Source: Flavimobilis sp052324925 (GTDB lineage Bacteria > Actinomycetota > Actinomycetes > Actinomycetales > Cellulomonadaceae). From it: a stretch of DNA of 64,000 nt. The position numbers and the translations under genes are program-made. This document shows, in pieces, positions 25,020 through 34,281 of this stretch. Under the pieces are notes generated by a model, which worked only from the letters and a program-made list of their open reading frames with translations, searched no databases and was not told where the DNA came from. Within the stretch, counting starts at the first letter, position 1, and every line of letters starts with the position of its first letter. The stretch is from the NCBI GenBank assembly GCA_052324925.1, contig JBQPRE010000002.1. One strand, given 5' to 3'.

Positions 25020-26599
25020 TGACGCGCCACACCCTGCGGCTCGCGACGGGTCCCGGCGCAGAGCTCGCCGCGTCGTTCGCTCAGCTGCGCGCCGAGCTCG
25101 ACCTGCCCGACGAGTTCTCGGCTGACGTCCTCGCCGAGGCTGACGCGGTGGCGCAGCGTGTCGCGTCGTCGATGTCGGCGCACGCGGCTGGGCCCGCTGA
25201 CGCGGCTGACGCGGCTGACGTGCTCGACGCGCGTGACGTGCCCTTCGTGACGATCGACCCGCCCGGGTCGATGGACCTCGACCAGGCCGTGCACATCGAA
25301 CGCCGCGATGGCGGCTACCGCGTGCTGTACGCGATTGCCGACGTCCCCACGGCCATCGAGATCGGCGGCGCGCTCGATGTGGCGACGCGCGAGCGCGGCA
25401 CGACCGTGTACGGCCCCGGGACGCGGGTTCCCCTGCACCCCGAGGTGCTCTCGGAGGGCGTGCTCAGCTTGTTGCCCGGCGTCGACAGGCCCGCGCTGCT
25501 GTGGGAGCTGACGCTCGATGAGAGCGGCGAATGCTCGGCAGCCATGGTCCGTCGGTCGCTCGTGCGTTCACGCGTGCGCCTCTCGTACGCCCAGGCCCAG
25601 GCGGTTCTCGACGGTGAGGTCCCGCAGCGTGCGACGGACCCCGCGGGTGGGCTCGACGACGCTGCGGTCGCCCGGCTGCTCGGCCTGCTGCGCGACGTGG
25701 GAACGCTTCGCCAGGACCGTGAGCGCGAGCGGGGCGGAGTGTCGTTGGACGTCCCCGAGCAAGAGGCTGCGGTCGTCGACGGGGTGCCCCTTCTCGAGTT
25801 TCGGCACGTGCTGCCCGTCGAAGGCTGGAACGCGCAGATCTCCCTGCTCACGGGCATGGCTGCTGCGCAGATCATGCTCGACGGCGGCATCGGTGTGCTG
25901 CGGACGCTGCCGCCGGCGGACCCGCGTGACGTGCGACGCCTGCGTCGGGCTGCGACCGGGTTGGGGATCGACTGGCCGCGCGACCTCACCTACGCGGGGC
26001 TCATCTCGACGCTCGACGGCACCGACCCGCAGCATGCCGCGTTCATGGAGGAAGCCACGACGCTCTTCCGCGGCGCCGGGTACCTCGCGTTTGACGTCGA
26101 GCGTGGTCGTCCGCTGCCTGCTGACGACGCGGAGCGTCGGCACGCGGCGATCGCCGCCCCGTACGCGCACGTCACGGCGCCCCTGCGGCGCCTCGTCGAC
26201 AGGTACGGGCTCGCGATCTGCGTCGCGTTGTGCGCGGGCGAGCCTGTGCCCGACGGTGTGCGTGCGGGGCTCGCGGAGCTTCCCGAGATCATGGCGACGA
26301 CCGGGCGCCGGGCCGGCGCTTTTGAGCGCGGGTGTCTCGATGCGGTTGAGGCTGCCGTGCTGCGGGAACGGCTGGGGGACGTCTTTGACGCGGTCGTCGT
26401 CGAGGCCAATGAGCAGGGAACCAAGGGCGAGATCCTCCTGGCCGATCCTGCGGTGCGGTCGAAGGTCACGGGCGTCGGCCTCGAACCCGGTGAGCGTGCC
26501 AAGGTGCGCCTCGCGCAGGCGGATGTGACGGCGCGGGTCGTGAGGTTCGAGACCGTGGCGCGCCCTGCGTCCGACGAGTCTGCTCCGGTGGCGGGCTAG
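25019..26599 (+). CDS. RNB-domain exoribonuclease (RNase II/R family)
   Basis: A 526-residue single RNB-domain protein without obvious cold-shock or S1 domains. The metal-binding signature FVTIDPPGSMDLDQA (~77-90; Asp80, Asp86, Asp88) and the later YAHVTAPLRRLVDRYG (~381-396) are clear. It should degrade RNA 3' to 5'. The short form is common in actinobacteria. It starts at 25019, sharing 1 nt with the cellulase stop, so an intracellular nuclease is translationally coupled to a secreted hydrolase; this looks accidental rather than functional. Confidence 0.9.
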   Translation: MTRHTLRLATGPGAELAASFAQLRAELDLPDEFSADVLAEADAVAQRVASSMSAHAAGPADAADAADVLDARDVPFVTIDPPGSMDLDQAVHIERRDGGYRVLYAIADVPTAIEIGGALDVATRERGTTVYGPGTRVPLHPEVLSEGVLSLLPGVDRPALLWELTLDESGECSAAMVRRSLVRSRVRLSYAQAQAVLDGEVPQRATDPAGGLDDAAVARLLGLLRDVGTLRQDRERERGGVSLDVPEQEAAVVDGVPLLEFRHVLPVEGWNAQISLLTGMAAAQIMLDGGIGVLRTLPPADPRDVRRLRRAATGLGIDWPRDLTYAGLISTLDGTDPQHAAFMEEATTLFRGAGYLAFDVERGRPLPADDAERRHAAIAAPYAHVTAPLRRLVDRYGLAICVALCAGEPVPDGVRAGLAELPEIMATTGRRAGAFERGCLDAVEAAVLRERLGDVFDAVVVEANEQGTKGEILLADPAVRSKVTGVGLEPGERAKVRLAQADVTARVVRFETVARPASDESAPVAG

Positions 26600-26625
26600 C
26601 TGGCTGTCGCGTGACGGCAGGCCGC

Positions 26626-26997
26626 TCAGCGCGGACGTGCGGCCTGCAGGGGGAGGAGCCGTGAGATGTCGGCCCGGATGCCCGACGGTCGCAGGCGCCC
26701 GTCAGCAAGGGCCTCGTCCCAGGTGACCGCGCCGGTGACGAGCCGGAGCCACGTCTGGGGATCGGTCTCGACGACGTTGGGTGGTGTGTCGCGCGTGTGG
26801 CGTGGCCCGTCGATCGCCTGCACGGCGCCGTCGGGCGGAACGCGTAGCTCGACGGCGTGGCCCGGCTCGATCTCGGCGATCTCTTCGAGCGTGAACCGCA
26901 CGGCCGTGCGGCGGGCGGCGCGGTCGTCTGGATTCTCGCGCCAGCGGGCGAGTGCTGCGCGACCGGCAGCGGGGTCGGTGCGTCGTCGTGCGGCCAT
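26626..26997 (-). CDS. Sterol-carrier-family (SCP2-like) small protein
   Basis: A 123-residue protein of the actinobacterial sterol carrier family: RTDPAAGRAALARW at the start, HAVELRVPPDGAVQAIDGPRHTR (~47-69), then PPNVVETDPQTWLRLVTG (~72-89) and SGIRADISRLLPL. The family often lies near purine genes and bldC in actinobacteria, as here. It has an SCP2-like fold by family membership, but the ligand is unknown. Convergent with the RNB gene and divergent from the small membrane protein. Confidence 0.8.
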   Translation of the reverse strand: MAARRRTDPAAGRAALARWRENPDDRAARRTAVRFTLEEIAEIEPGHAVELRVPPDGAVQAIDGPRHTRDTPPNVVETDPQTWLRLVTGAVTWDEALADGRLRPSGIRADISRLLPLQAARPR

Positions 26998-27034
26998 GAC
27001 CTGATCGTAGGCGTCCGGCGGTTAAGGTCGGGGG

Positions 27035-27463
27035 GTGAGCATGCCGTCTGCAGACCAGCCCGATCCGATCCTCCCCGGTCCTGACCGGCCGGACGACGTG
27101 TCCCCAGCGGACGACGTGTCCCCAGCGGACGACGAGGCTTCCGCGGTCGACGAGGTTCCCGCGGTCGACGAGGCGCCCGCGCGTCTGACGTCGTACCCGG
27201 ATGAGGCCCACCCCGTCGTGCTCGACCGCACGACGCTGCGTCGTGCCCCGCGCTTCGGTCGCTTCGCGTTCGCCGCCGTCGTCGTCGGTCTCGTCGTTGG
27301 CGTCGGGCTCGGGTATGCGATCTTCCCGGCCTCGCACCCGGGCTGGTCGCGTGTGATCTTCGCGCTCGAGGTCGCCTTCGTCACGCTCGCGGTCACACTG
27401 GTCATGGCGCTCATCTCGGACGGCCGCTCGCGTCGCTCCCGAGGGTCCCGGCCCTCTCGATAG
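27035..27463 (+). CDS. Small membrane protein with acidic repeat tail
   Basis: A 142-residue protein. Residues 1-50 are acidic and repetitive (VSPADD twice, then VDEVPAVDEAPA). Two membrane helices follow (FAFAAVVVGLVVGVGLGYAIF ~78-98 and WSRVIFALEVAFVTLAVTLVMALI ~105-128), and the tail is basic. No family is recognised. GTG at 27035 lies 6 nt after TAAGGT (27023-27028), a leaderless arrangement. The stop codon is embedded in a 17-bp hairpin. Confidence 0.7.
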   Translation: MSMPSADQPDPILPGPDRPDDVSPADDVSPADDEASAVDEVPAVDEAPARLTSYPDEAHPVVLDRTTLRRAPRFGRFAFAAVVVGLVVGVGLGYAIFPASHPGWSRVIFALEVAFVTLAVTLVMALISDGRSRRSRGSRPSR

Positions 27464-27500
27464 CGGATCTGTACGCCTGAGGTGTGCAGATCGGCTATCG
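27458..27500. terminator. Bidirectional hairpin between convergent genes, containing a stop codon
   Basis: CGATAGCGGATCTGTAC (27458-27474) and GTGCAGATCGGCTATCG (27484-27500) are 17-nt arms pairing at 15 positions (one mismatch is a G-U in RNA) with a 9-nt loop. It lies between the membrane-protein gene and cysA. Confidence 0.75.
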
Positions 27501-27512
27501 GACGCGTCGTTC

Positions 27513-28487
27513 TTACCTCGCTAGCGTGAGGGCGTGGGGCGCCGGGCGTAGCCAGACCGCCGACCCTGCCTCAGCCCCGAGCGCCCGCTGCTCCGCGCGC
27601 GTGAGCGTCACGGTCGTCGGGGCAGTGTCGGGCGAGCTCACGGGAGCGACGTCAAGCCGCACCTCGAACCCGATGCGCTGCGCTCGCACGACGCGTCCCT
27701 CGGATGCGGCGAGCCCCGCGGGCGGTTCGGTGAACACATGGACGTCGTGCGGACGCACGAGCCGCCCGTCCAGCTGCGTCACCGGCCCGAGGAAGCTCAT
27801 GACGAACGGGTTCGCGGGTGCGTCGTACAGGTCGTCGGGCGAGCCCACCTGCTCGACCCGGCCCTCGTTGACGACGACGATCTCGTCGGCGACCTCGAGC
27901 GCTTCCTCTTGATCGTGCGTGACGAAGACCGTCGTCACGGGGTACTCGTCGTGCAGGTGCCGCAACCAGTCACGCAGCTCCTTGCGGACGCGCGCGTCGA
28001 GCGCGCCGAACGGCTCGTCGAGGAGCAGGACCGAGGGCCGTACGGCGAGCGCCCTGGCGAGCGCCATGCGCTGGCGCTGCCCGCCCGAGAGCTGCGAGGG
28101 CTTGCGGTCGGCAAACTGCTGCAGGTGCACGAGTCGCAGCAGCTCGTCGACGCGTTCGCGGATCTCGTCCTTGGGCGTCTTGCGAATCTCGAGCCCGAAC
28201 GCGACGTTCTTGGCGACGGACATGTGCTTGAACGCCGCGTAGTGCTGGAAGACGAAGCCGACGTTGCGCTTGCGCGCGGGCTCGTGCGTCGCGTCGCGGC
28301 CCTCGATCGAGACGGTTCCGGAGTCGGCGGTCTCGAGCCCGGCGATGATGCGCAGGAGCGTCGACTTGCCGCCGCCCGACGGCCCGAGCAGGGCCGTGAG
28401 CTGGCCGGTGGGGATGGACACGGAGACGTCGTCGAGCGCGACGAAGTCGCCGAAGCGCTTGGTGGCGTTGCGGACCACGATGCTCAT
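27513..28487 (-). CDS. cysA: Sulfate/thiosulfate ABC transporter ATP-binding protein
   Basis: A 324-residue ATPase: Walker A GPSGGGKST (~35-43), Q-loop VFQHYAAFKHMSV, signature LSGGQRQR (~133-140), Walker B LLLDEPFGALDARVRKELR, H-loop THDQEEAL, and a C-terminal TOBE-type domain. The CysA-specific VRKELRDWLR wording supports sulfate. ATG at 28487 follows AAGGAG. It is the last gene of the sbp-cysT-cysW-cysA operon, 82 bp after cysW. It energises uptake across the membrane. Confidence 0.92.
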   Translation of the reverse strand: MSIVVRNATKRFGDFVALDDVSVSIPTGQLTALLGPSGGGKSTLLRIIAGLETADSGTVSIEGRDATHEPARKRNVGFVFQHYAAFKHMSVAKNVAFGLEIRKTPKDEIRERVDELLRLVHLQQFADRKPSQLSGGQRQRMALARALAVRPSVLLLDEPFGALDARVRKELRDWLRHLHDEYPVTTVFVTHDQEEALEVADEIVVVNEGRVEQVGSPDDLYDAPANPFVMSFLGPVTQLDGRLVRPHDVHVFTEPPAGLAASEGRVVRAQRIGFEVRLDVAPVSSPDTAPTTVTLTRAEQRALGAEAGSAVWLRPAPHALTLAR

Positions 28488-28569
28488 AGCAGCTCCTTGG
28501 CGAGCGGTCGGGCGGGTCGGGCGGTGCAGGTGGGGCGAACGGAGCGGACGGGTCGGGCGACAGGAACGG

Positions 28570-29385
28570 TCATCGGGCGCTGCCGTGCGCGGGCCGCAGG
28601 TACGTGACGAGCGTGATGCAGGCAACCGAGACGGCCGCGAGCAGGAACGCGACCGCGTACGCGGTCGCGTGATCGAAGTCGTGGTAGCGCTGCTCGACGA
28701 GGAGCGTCGCCGTCTGGGTGCGGCCCTCGAGGTTGCCGGAGACGATCTTGACCGCGCCGAACTCGCCGAGCGACCGGGCCAGGGTGAGGACGACGCCGTA
28801 GATGAGCGCCCACCGGATGGAGGGCAGCGTGATGCGCCAGAACGTCTGAGGTCCGCTCGCGCCGAGCGAGCGCGCGGCCTGGACCTCGTCGGTCCCGATC
28901 TCGTGCAGCACGGGCACGACCTCGCGGACGACGAGGGGGAGCGACACGAACGCGGTCGCGAGAACGATCCCGGCCGGCGCGAAGATCACGTCGAGGCCCG
29001 CGTCCGAGAGCGCGGGCCCGAACCACGTGCCGCGCGGACCGTAGGCGAGGACGATCGCGAGCCCGACGACGACGGGCGAGACCGACAGCGGGAGGTCGAT
29101 GAGCGCGGACAGCAGCCGCTTGCCTCGGAAGTCGGTGCGCACGAGCAGGAGCGAGATGCCGATGCCGAAGACCGTGTTGAGAAGCGTCGCCTGGACGGCC
29201 ACGGCGACGGTGAGCTTGAGGGAGAAGACGACGGTCGGGTCGCTGAGCGCGTCGCGGAGCGTCGTGAGGCCGTCGGCGAAGGTGGCGCGGACGACGAGGC
29301 TCACGGGCCAGCCGACGAGCGCGACGAGGTAGACGATGACGAGGGTGCGCAGGGCGTAGCGCAGCCAGGGGCTAGTGCGTGCCAC
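28570..29385 (-). CDS. cysW: Sulfate ABC transporter permease, CysW subunit
   Basis: A 271-residue permease with six predicted helices. The EAA loop (DEVQAARSLGASGPQTFWRITLPSI, ~165-190) contacts CysA, and LARSLGEFGAVKIVSGNLEGRTQT near 205-228 is typical of CysW. Its ATG at 29385 lies 14 nt inside the end of cysT, so translation is coupled. It forms the channel with CysT. Confidence 0.92.
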   Translation of the reverse strand: MARTSPWLRYALRTLVIVYLVALVGWPVSLVVRATFADGLTTLRDALSDPTVVFSLKLTVAVAVQATLLNTVFGIGISLLLVRTDFRGKRLLSALIDLPLSVSPVVVGLAIVLAYGPRGTWFGPALSDAGLDVIFAPAGIVLATAFVSLPLVVREVVPVLHEIGTDEVQAARSLGASGPQTFWRITLPSIRWALIYGVVLTLARSLGEFGAVKIVSGNLEGRTQTATLLVEQRYHDFDHATAYAVAFLLAAVSVACITLVTYLRPAHGSAR

Positions 29386-30238
29386 GGCTGACCACCTTGC
29401 GCTGGAGGACGTCGAGGGTGACGAGGGCGACGAGCGAGACGCCGAGCAGGAGGGTTGCGACGGCGGCGGCGGAGGTCTCGTCGCCGTTCTCGAGGTAGGC
29501 GAGGATCCGGACGGACGCGACCTCGGTGCGCATCGGCAGGTTGCCTGAGAGGAGGACGAGCGAGCCGTACTCGGAGATGCCGCGCGCGAACGACAGCGAG
29601 GCGCCGGCCGCGATGGCGGGGACGAGGGCGGGCAGGATGATGCGGCGCAGGATGGTGAAGGGGCGCGCGCCGAGCGACGACGCGGCCTCCTCGACGTCGC
29701 GGTCGAGCTCGGCGAGGACGGGTTGCACGGTGCGGACGACGAACGGCAGCGTGACGAACGCGAGGGCGAGCGTCACGGACCACTGCGTGTTGGCGACGTT
29801 GATGCCGAGGGGGCTCGTCGGGCCGTAGAGGCTGAGCAGGACGAGGCCGGCGACGATCGTGGGCAGGGCGAACGGGATGTCGATGACGATCTCGCAGATG
29901 CGCTGGCCGGGGAATCGGTCACGCACGAGGACCCATGCGATGACCGTTCCCATGACGGCGTTGAGGACTGTGACGCCGAGCGCGTTGAGCACCGTGAGCC
30001 GGATCGCGGCGGCGGTCTGCGGGGTCGTGAGGGCGTGCGCGAAGGCGCCCCAACCGCCTTGGGAGGTCTCGACGACGACGGCGATGAGCGGGATGAGCGC
30101 GAGGATCGAGAACCACAGGACGCCGACGCCGAGGCCGACGCGTGACGCGGGGCTGAGGGCGCGCGGTGCGTGGGAGCGGCGCGGTCGTCGCGGCTTCGGG
30201 CTGGAGGTGGCGGGGTGGGCCGGAGCGATGGTCGTCAC
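29372..30238 (-). CDS. cysT: Sulfate ABC transporter permease, CysT (CysU) subunit
   Basis: A 288-residue six-helix permease: VLNALGVTVLNAVMGTVIAWVLVRDRFPGQR (~82-112), EAA loop EEAASSLGARPFTILRRIILP (~185-205), and FARGISEYGSLVLLSGN (~215-231). The GTG at 30238 overlaps the binding-protein stop by 4 nt. The ~35-residue Pro/Arg-rich N-terminus before the first helix is longer than usual. Confidence 0.92.
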   Translation of the reverse strand: MTTIAPAHPATSSPKPRRPRRSHAPRALSPASRVGLGVGVLWFSILALIPLIAVVVETSQGGWGAFAHALTTPQTAAAIRLTVLNALGVTVLNAVMGTVIAWVLVRDRFPGQRICEIVIDIPFALPTIVAGLVLLSLYGPTSPLGINVANTQWSVTLALAFVTLPFVVRTVQPVLAELDRDVEEAASSLGARPFTILRRIILPALVPAIAAGASLSFARGISEYGSLVLLSGNLPMRTEVASVRILAYLENGDETSAAAVATLLLGVSLVALVTLDVLQRKVVSRGTH

Positions 30239-31275
30239 GAGGCGCCCAGCTCTTGCTGGATGCGCGTGACGAGGCCGTCGTCGGCGAAGAACTGCGCATT
30301 GACGGCCGTCCAGCCGCCAAGATCGTCGACCGTGAAGAGGTGGGACGGGACGGGGAACGGTGCCCCCGGCTCGTTGGCGCCCGCGACGGTGATGTCGGCG
30401 ACGTCGGTGACGGGGCGGAAGCCCTTGGACGCGAAGATCCGCTGGCCTGCGGGGGACAGGACGAAGTCGAGGTAGCGCTGGCCGCGGGGGTCCGCGTCCT
30501 TGGTCACCGCGCCAGGGTTCTCGATGAGCAAGGTGGCCTCGGGGACGACGTACTCGAAGCTCTCGCCCTGCTGGCGGGCGAGGATCGCCTCGTTCTCGTA
30601 GCTGATGAGGACGTCGCCGGTGCCCGACGTGAACGCGGTCGTCGCGTCGCGTCCGGAGCCGGGCAGGGCGACGACGTGGTTGAAGAAGTCCCGGAGGTAG
30701 GCCTCGGCGCTCGTGGGGGTTCCGCCGTCGGCGAGGGCGGCGCCGTAGGCGCCGAGGATGTTCCACCGAGCGGAGCCTGACGAGCCGGGGTTGGGCGTGA
30801 CGATCGTGACGTCGTCGCGCACGAGGTCGTCCCAGCCGCGAATGTTCTTGGGGTTGCCCTCGCGGACGACGAGGACGACGACGGATGTCGAGATGATCCC
30901 TGCGTGCGTGCCGTCGTCCCAGGTGTCGGCGACGATCCCCGCGTCGACGAGCCGGGTGACGTCGCCTTCGAGGGAGAAGTGGACGACGTCCGCGTCGAGC
31001 CCGCTCGCGACGGCACGCGACTGGTCGCCGGAGGCGCCGAATGAGGTGGTCCAGGTCGTTGCGGAGCCCTCCTCCGTCGCGGCGAACGCCCGCTGGGCCT
31101 CGTCGTGCGCGGCCTTGGGGACCGCGAAGCCGACGAGCGAGAGCGGGGCGTCGGAGGGGCCGGGGGCGGCCGCGCCGCCGATCGGGGTGGGGCCGCATGC
31201 GCCGAGCGCCAGCGTCGTGAGGATGGTGAGGGCGGCTGCCGCTACCACGCTCCTGCGGCGATCTCGTGCATGCAT
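30235..31275 (-). CDS. Sulfate-binding lipoprotein of ABC transporter
   Basis: A 346-residue solute-binding protein with a signal peptide and lipobox LGAC (cysteine near 27). Sulfate/thiosulfate-binding family landmarks include ADVVHFSLEGDVTRL (~94-108), TPNPGSSGSARWNILGAYGAAL (~160-181) and DVLISYENEAI (~219-229). It is anchored outside the membrane and hands sulfate to CysT/CysW. The ATG at 31275 is within an ATGCATG cluster. It is the first gene of the operon, divergent from purF. Whether it is Sbp (sulfate) or CysP (thiosulfate) is uncertain. Confidence 0.9.
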   Translation of the reverse strand: MHARDRRRSVVAAAALTILTTLALGACGPTPIGGAAAPGPSDAPLSLVGFAVPKAAHDEAQRAFAATEEGSATTWTTSFGASGDQSRAVASGLDADVVHFSLEGDVTRLVDAGIVADTWDDGTHAGIISTSVVVLVVREGNPKNIRGWDDLVRDDVTIVTPNPGSSGSARWNILGAYGAALADGGTPTSAEAYLRDFFNHVVALPGSGRDATTAFTSGTGDVLISYENEAILARQQGESFEYVVPEATLLIENPGAVTKDADPRGQRYLDFVLSPAGQRIFASKGFRPVTDVADITVAGANEPGAPFPVPSHLFTVDDLGGWTAVNAQFFADDGLVTRIQQELGAS

Positions 31276-31479
31276 GCGGGCTCCTGGGTCGGGGCCCGTG
31301 GGTGGGCCGGTGTCGAGGAACGTACGTCCTTCCCGACCGCTTCGGTCCAGATCGCGTCGGACATTCCGCATCATGAGACCGGCGGCTCTCGACGAGGTCG
31401 CGCCCGCCCGGGACCGGCCCGCCCGGTCCGCATGCTGGCGCGCCGCCGGGCTCCGGGGGCACTGTGGGAGACTTGCCGC

Positions 31480-33024
31480 GTGGCGCTGCGCGGAGACGGA
31501 CTGCTCAATCACGACCTCCTTTCGGGCGAGAAGGGCCCGCAGGATGCCTGCGGCGTCTTCGGCGTCTGGGCGCCCGGCGAGGAGGTCGCCAAACTCGCCT
31601 ACTTCGGGCTCTATGCGCTGCAGCACCGCGGGCAGGAGTCCGCCGGGATCGCGACGAGCAACGGCACGCAGATCCTCGTCTACAAAGACATGGGCCTCGT
31701 CTCGCAGGTGTTCGACGAGACCGCGCTCGACGCTCTCCAGGGGCACATCGCCATTGGCCACTGCCGCTACTCCACGACCGGTGGTGTGACGTGGGAGAAC
31801 GCGCAGCCGACTCTCGGAGCGACGTCGTCGGGCACCGTCGCCCTCGGCCACAACGGCAACCTCGTCAACACGGCCGAGCTCCTCGAGCTCGTCACCGAGC
31901 GCTACGGCCAGCAGGCGCGCGGCGAGCTTGCACGCGGCAACACGACCGACACCGCCCTCGTCACCGCCCTCCTGCACGGCGACCCTGAGCACACGCTCGA
32001 GCAGACCGCGCTCGAGGTGCTGCCGCGCCTGCGCGGCGCGTTCTCGCTCGTCTTCATGGACGAGCACACGCTCTACGCGGCCCGCGACCCCCAGGGCGTG
32101 CGCCCCCTCGTGCTCGGTCGCCTCGAGCGCGGCTGGGTCGTCGCCTCCGAGACGAGCGCCCTCGACATCGTCGGCGCCTCGTTCGTGCGTGAGGTCGAGC
32201 CTGGCGAGATGCTGACGATCGATTCCGAGGGCCTGCGCTCGCAGCGCTTCGCCGAGGTCAAGCGCGCCGGATGCGTCTTCGAGTACGTCTACCTCGCCAG
32301 GCCCGACACGACGATCTCCGGCCGCTCGGTGCACGCGGCCCGCGTCGAGATGGGCCGACGCCTCGCCGCCGAGCACCCGGTCGACGCCGACCTCGTCATC
32401 CCCGTCCCCGAGTCCGGGACCCCCGCAGCCGTCGGCTACGCGCAAGGCTCAGGCATCCCCTTCGGGCAGGGCCTCACGAAGAACGCCTACGTCGGACGCA
32501 CCTTCATTCAGCCGTCGGACACGCTGCGCCAGCTGGGCATCCGGCTCAAGCTCAACCCCCTGCGCGACGTCATCCGCGGCAAGCGTCTCGTCGTCGTCGA
32601 CGACTCGATCGTGCGCGGCAACACCCAGCGCGCGCTCGTGCGGATGCTCCGTGAGGCCGGCGCCGCCGAGGTGCACATCCGCATCTCCGCGCCACCCGTC
32701 AAGTGGCCATGCTTCTACGGGATCGACTTCGCCTCGCGTGCCGAGCTCATCGCCAACGGCCTCGACACCGACGCCATCGCCAGCTCCCTCGGTGCTGACT
32801 CGCTCGGCTACATCACGCTCGAGGGCATGATCGAGGCGACCGAGCAGCCCCGCGAGAAGCTCTGCACCGCCTGCTTCACGGGTGACTACCCGATCGAGCT
32901 CCCTGCCGAGGACAAGCTCGGCAAGAACCTCCTCGAGCCCCCGGCAGCCCTCGGCTCGCCCGAGGCCGGTCTGCGCAACCTCACGGTGAGCGCGGGCGGC
33001 GCGACCGCGCTCGACCACCCCTGA
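31480..33024 (+). CDS. purF: Amidophosphoribosyltransferase
   Basis: A 514-residue class II glutamine amidotransferase for the first committed step of purine synthesis. Nucleophile Cys24 (DACGVFGVW) follows a 23-residue propeptide, as in the iron-sulfur type. YALQHRGQESAGI and CRYSTTG are glutaminase motifs; LVVVDDSIVRGNT is the PRPP loop. Cysteines at RAGCVFEYVY, KWPCFYG and KLCTACFTG fit the 4Fe-4S ligands. The GTG at 31480 is 6 nt after GAGACT (leaderless). It stands 69 bp before purM. Confidence 0.95.
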   Translation: MALRGDGLLNHDLLSGEKGPQDACGVFGVWAPGEEVAKLAYFGLYALQHRGQESAGIATSNGTQILVYKDMGLVSQVFDETALDALQGHIAIGHCRYSTTGGVTWENAQPTLGATSSGTVALGHNGNLVNTAELLELVTERYGQQARGELARGNTTDTALVTALLHGDPEHTLEQTALEVLPRLRGAFSLVFMDEHTLYAARDPQGVRPLVLGRLERGWVVASETSALDIVGASFVREVEPGEMLTIDSEGLRSQRFAEVKRAGCVFEYVYLARPDTTISGRSVHAARVEMGRRLAAEHPVDADLVIPVPESGTPAAVGYAQGSGIPFGQGLTKNAYVGRTFIQPSDTLRQLGIRLKLNPLRDVIRGKRLVVVDDSIVRGNTQRALVRMLREAGAAEVHIRISAPPVKWPCFYGIDFASRAELIANGLDTDAIASSLGADSLGYITLEGMIEATEQPREKLCTACFTGDYPIELPAEDKLGKNLLEPPAALGSPEAGLRNLTVSAGGATALDHP

Positions 33025-33093
33025 CCACGGCCGGCACGGCCGGCACCTCTGCCCCGCGCGACACCCGCGCGCGGACCGACCAAGGAGAGCCAC

Positions 33094-34197
33094 ATGACCG
33101 AGCCGATCACCTACGCCGCCGCGGGAGTCGACACGGAGGCCGGTGACAAGGCCGTCGAGCTCATGAAGGGCGCCGTGCGCGCGACGCACGGCCCCGAGGT
33201 GCTCGGGGGAGTGGGCGGCTTCGCCGGGCTCTTCGACGCCTCGGCTCTCGTCGGGTACAAGCGGCCGCTGCTCGCCACCTCGACCGACGGCGTCGGCACC
33301 AAGGTCGCGATCGCGCAGGCCATGGACAAGCACGACACGATCGGCCACGACCTCGTCGGCATGGTCGTCGACGACATCGTCGTCGTCGGTGCCAAGCCGC
33401 TCTTCATGACCGACTACATCGCCTGCGGCAAGCTCGTCCCCGAGCGGATCGCCGACATCGTCCGCGGCATCGCCGAGGCCTGCGAGATCGCGGGGACCGC
33501 GCTCGTCGGCGGCGAGACCGCCGAGCACCCCGGCCTCCTCGGAGCCGACGAGTACGACGTCGCAGGTGCGGCCACTGGCGTCGTCGAAGCCGACGCGATG
33601 CTCGGGCCCGACCGCGTGCGGGCAGGCGACGTCCTCATCGCCATGGCAGCCTCCGGCCTGCACTCCAACGGCTACTCGCTCGTGCGCGCAGTGATCAACC
33701 ACGCTGGCTGGGCGCTCGACCGTCACGTCGACGAGCTTGGCCGCACCCTGGGCGAAGAGCTCCTCGAGCCCACGAAGGTCTACGCGGCCGACTGCCTCGC
33801 GCTCGCCGCCGACCAGGCCGCGCAGGTCCACGCCTACACGCACGTGACCGGCGGCGGACTCGCCGCCAACCTCGCGCGCGTCCTGCCCGCGGGGCTCGTC
33901 GCGACCGTCGACCGGTCCTCGTGGGAGGTGCCCGCGATCTTCCAGCTCGTGCGCGGCCTCGGCAACGTTCCGCGCGGCGACCTCGAGAGCACGCTCAACC
34001 TCGGCGTCGGCATGGTGGCGATCGTCGGTGCTGAGGGCACAGACGCAGCGCTCGCACGGTGTCGCACGCTGGGTGTTGACGCGTGGGTCCTGGGCGAGGT
34101 TGCCCAGCTCACGGACGACGCCTCGCGCGAGGGCCTCGTTGCGGGGACCAAGGGCGTCCAGGCGGGCGCGGTGCGCCTCACGGGCGACTACCGCTGA
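33094..34197 (+). CDS. purM: Phosphoribosylformylglycinamidine cyclo-ligase
   Basis: A 367-residue AIR synthetase acting after PurL. Seen: YAAAGVDTEAGDKAV at the start, TDGVGTKVAIAQ (~68-79), DLVGMVVDDIVVVGAKPLFMTDYIA split across ~88-110, GGETAEHPG (~139-147), SGLHSNGYSLVR (~187-198), and THVTGGGLAANLAR (~248-261). AAGGAG lies 8 nt before the ATG. It forms a purF-purM operon ended by a strong hairpin. Confidence 0.96.
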   Translation: MTEPITYAAAGVDTEAGDKAVELMKGAVRATHGPEVLGGVGGFAGLFDASALVGYKRPLLATSTDGVGTKVAIAQAMDKHDTIGHDLVGMVVDDIVVVGAKPLFMTDYIACGKLVPERIADIVRGIAEACEIAGTALVGGETAEHPGLLGADEYDVAGAATGVVEADAMLGPDRVRAGDVLIAMAASGLHSNGYSLVRAVINHAGWALDRHVDELGRTLGEELLEPTKVYAADCLALAADQAAQVHAYTHVTGGGLAANLARVLPAGLVATVDRSSWEVPAIFQLVRGLGNVPRGDLESTLNLGVGMVAIVGAEGTDAALARCRTLGVDAWVLGEVAQLTDDASREGLVAGTKGVQAGAVRLTGDYR

Positions 34198-34219
34198 CGC
34201 AGCCCGACTCGCACGACAA

Positions 34220-34252
34220 CGAGGAGCGCCGCCCGTCGGGCGGCGCTCCTCG
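34220..34252. terminator. Bidirectional terminator hairpin after purM
   Basis: A 15-bp perfect stem (GAGGAGCGCCGCCC core) with a 3-nt loop, followed on the plus strand by TGTGTT. It separates purM from the convergent DUF3073 gene. Confidence 0.85.
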
Positions 34253-34281
34253 TGTGTTCGCGTATGGCGTTCTCGGGACCG

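Noticed and set aside
31276..31479. Riboswitch upstream of the sulfate-binding protein
   Set aside because: Some hairpins (GACCGAAGCGGTC) are present but no conserved S-box or other aptamer core.
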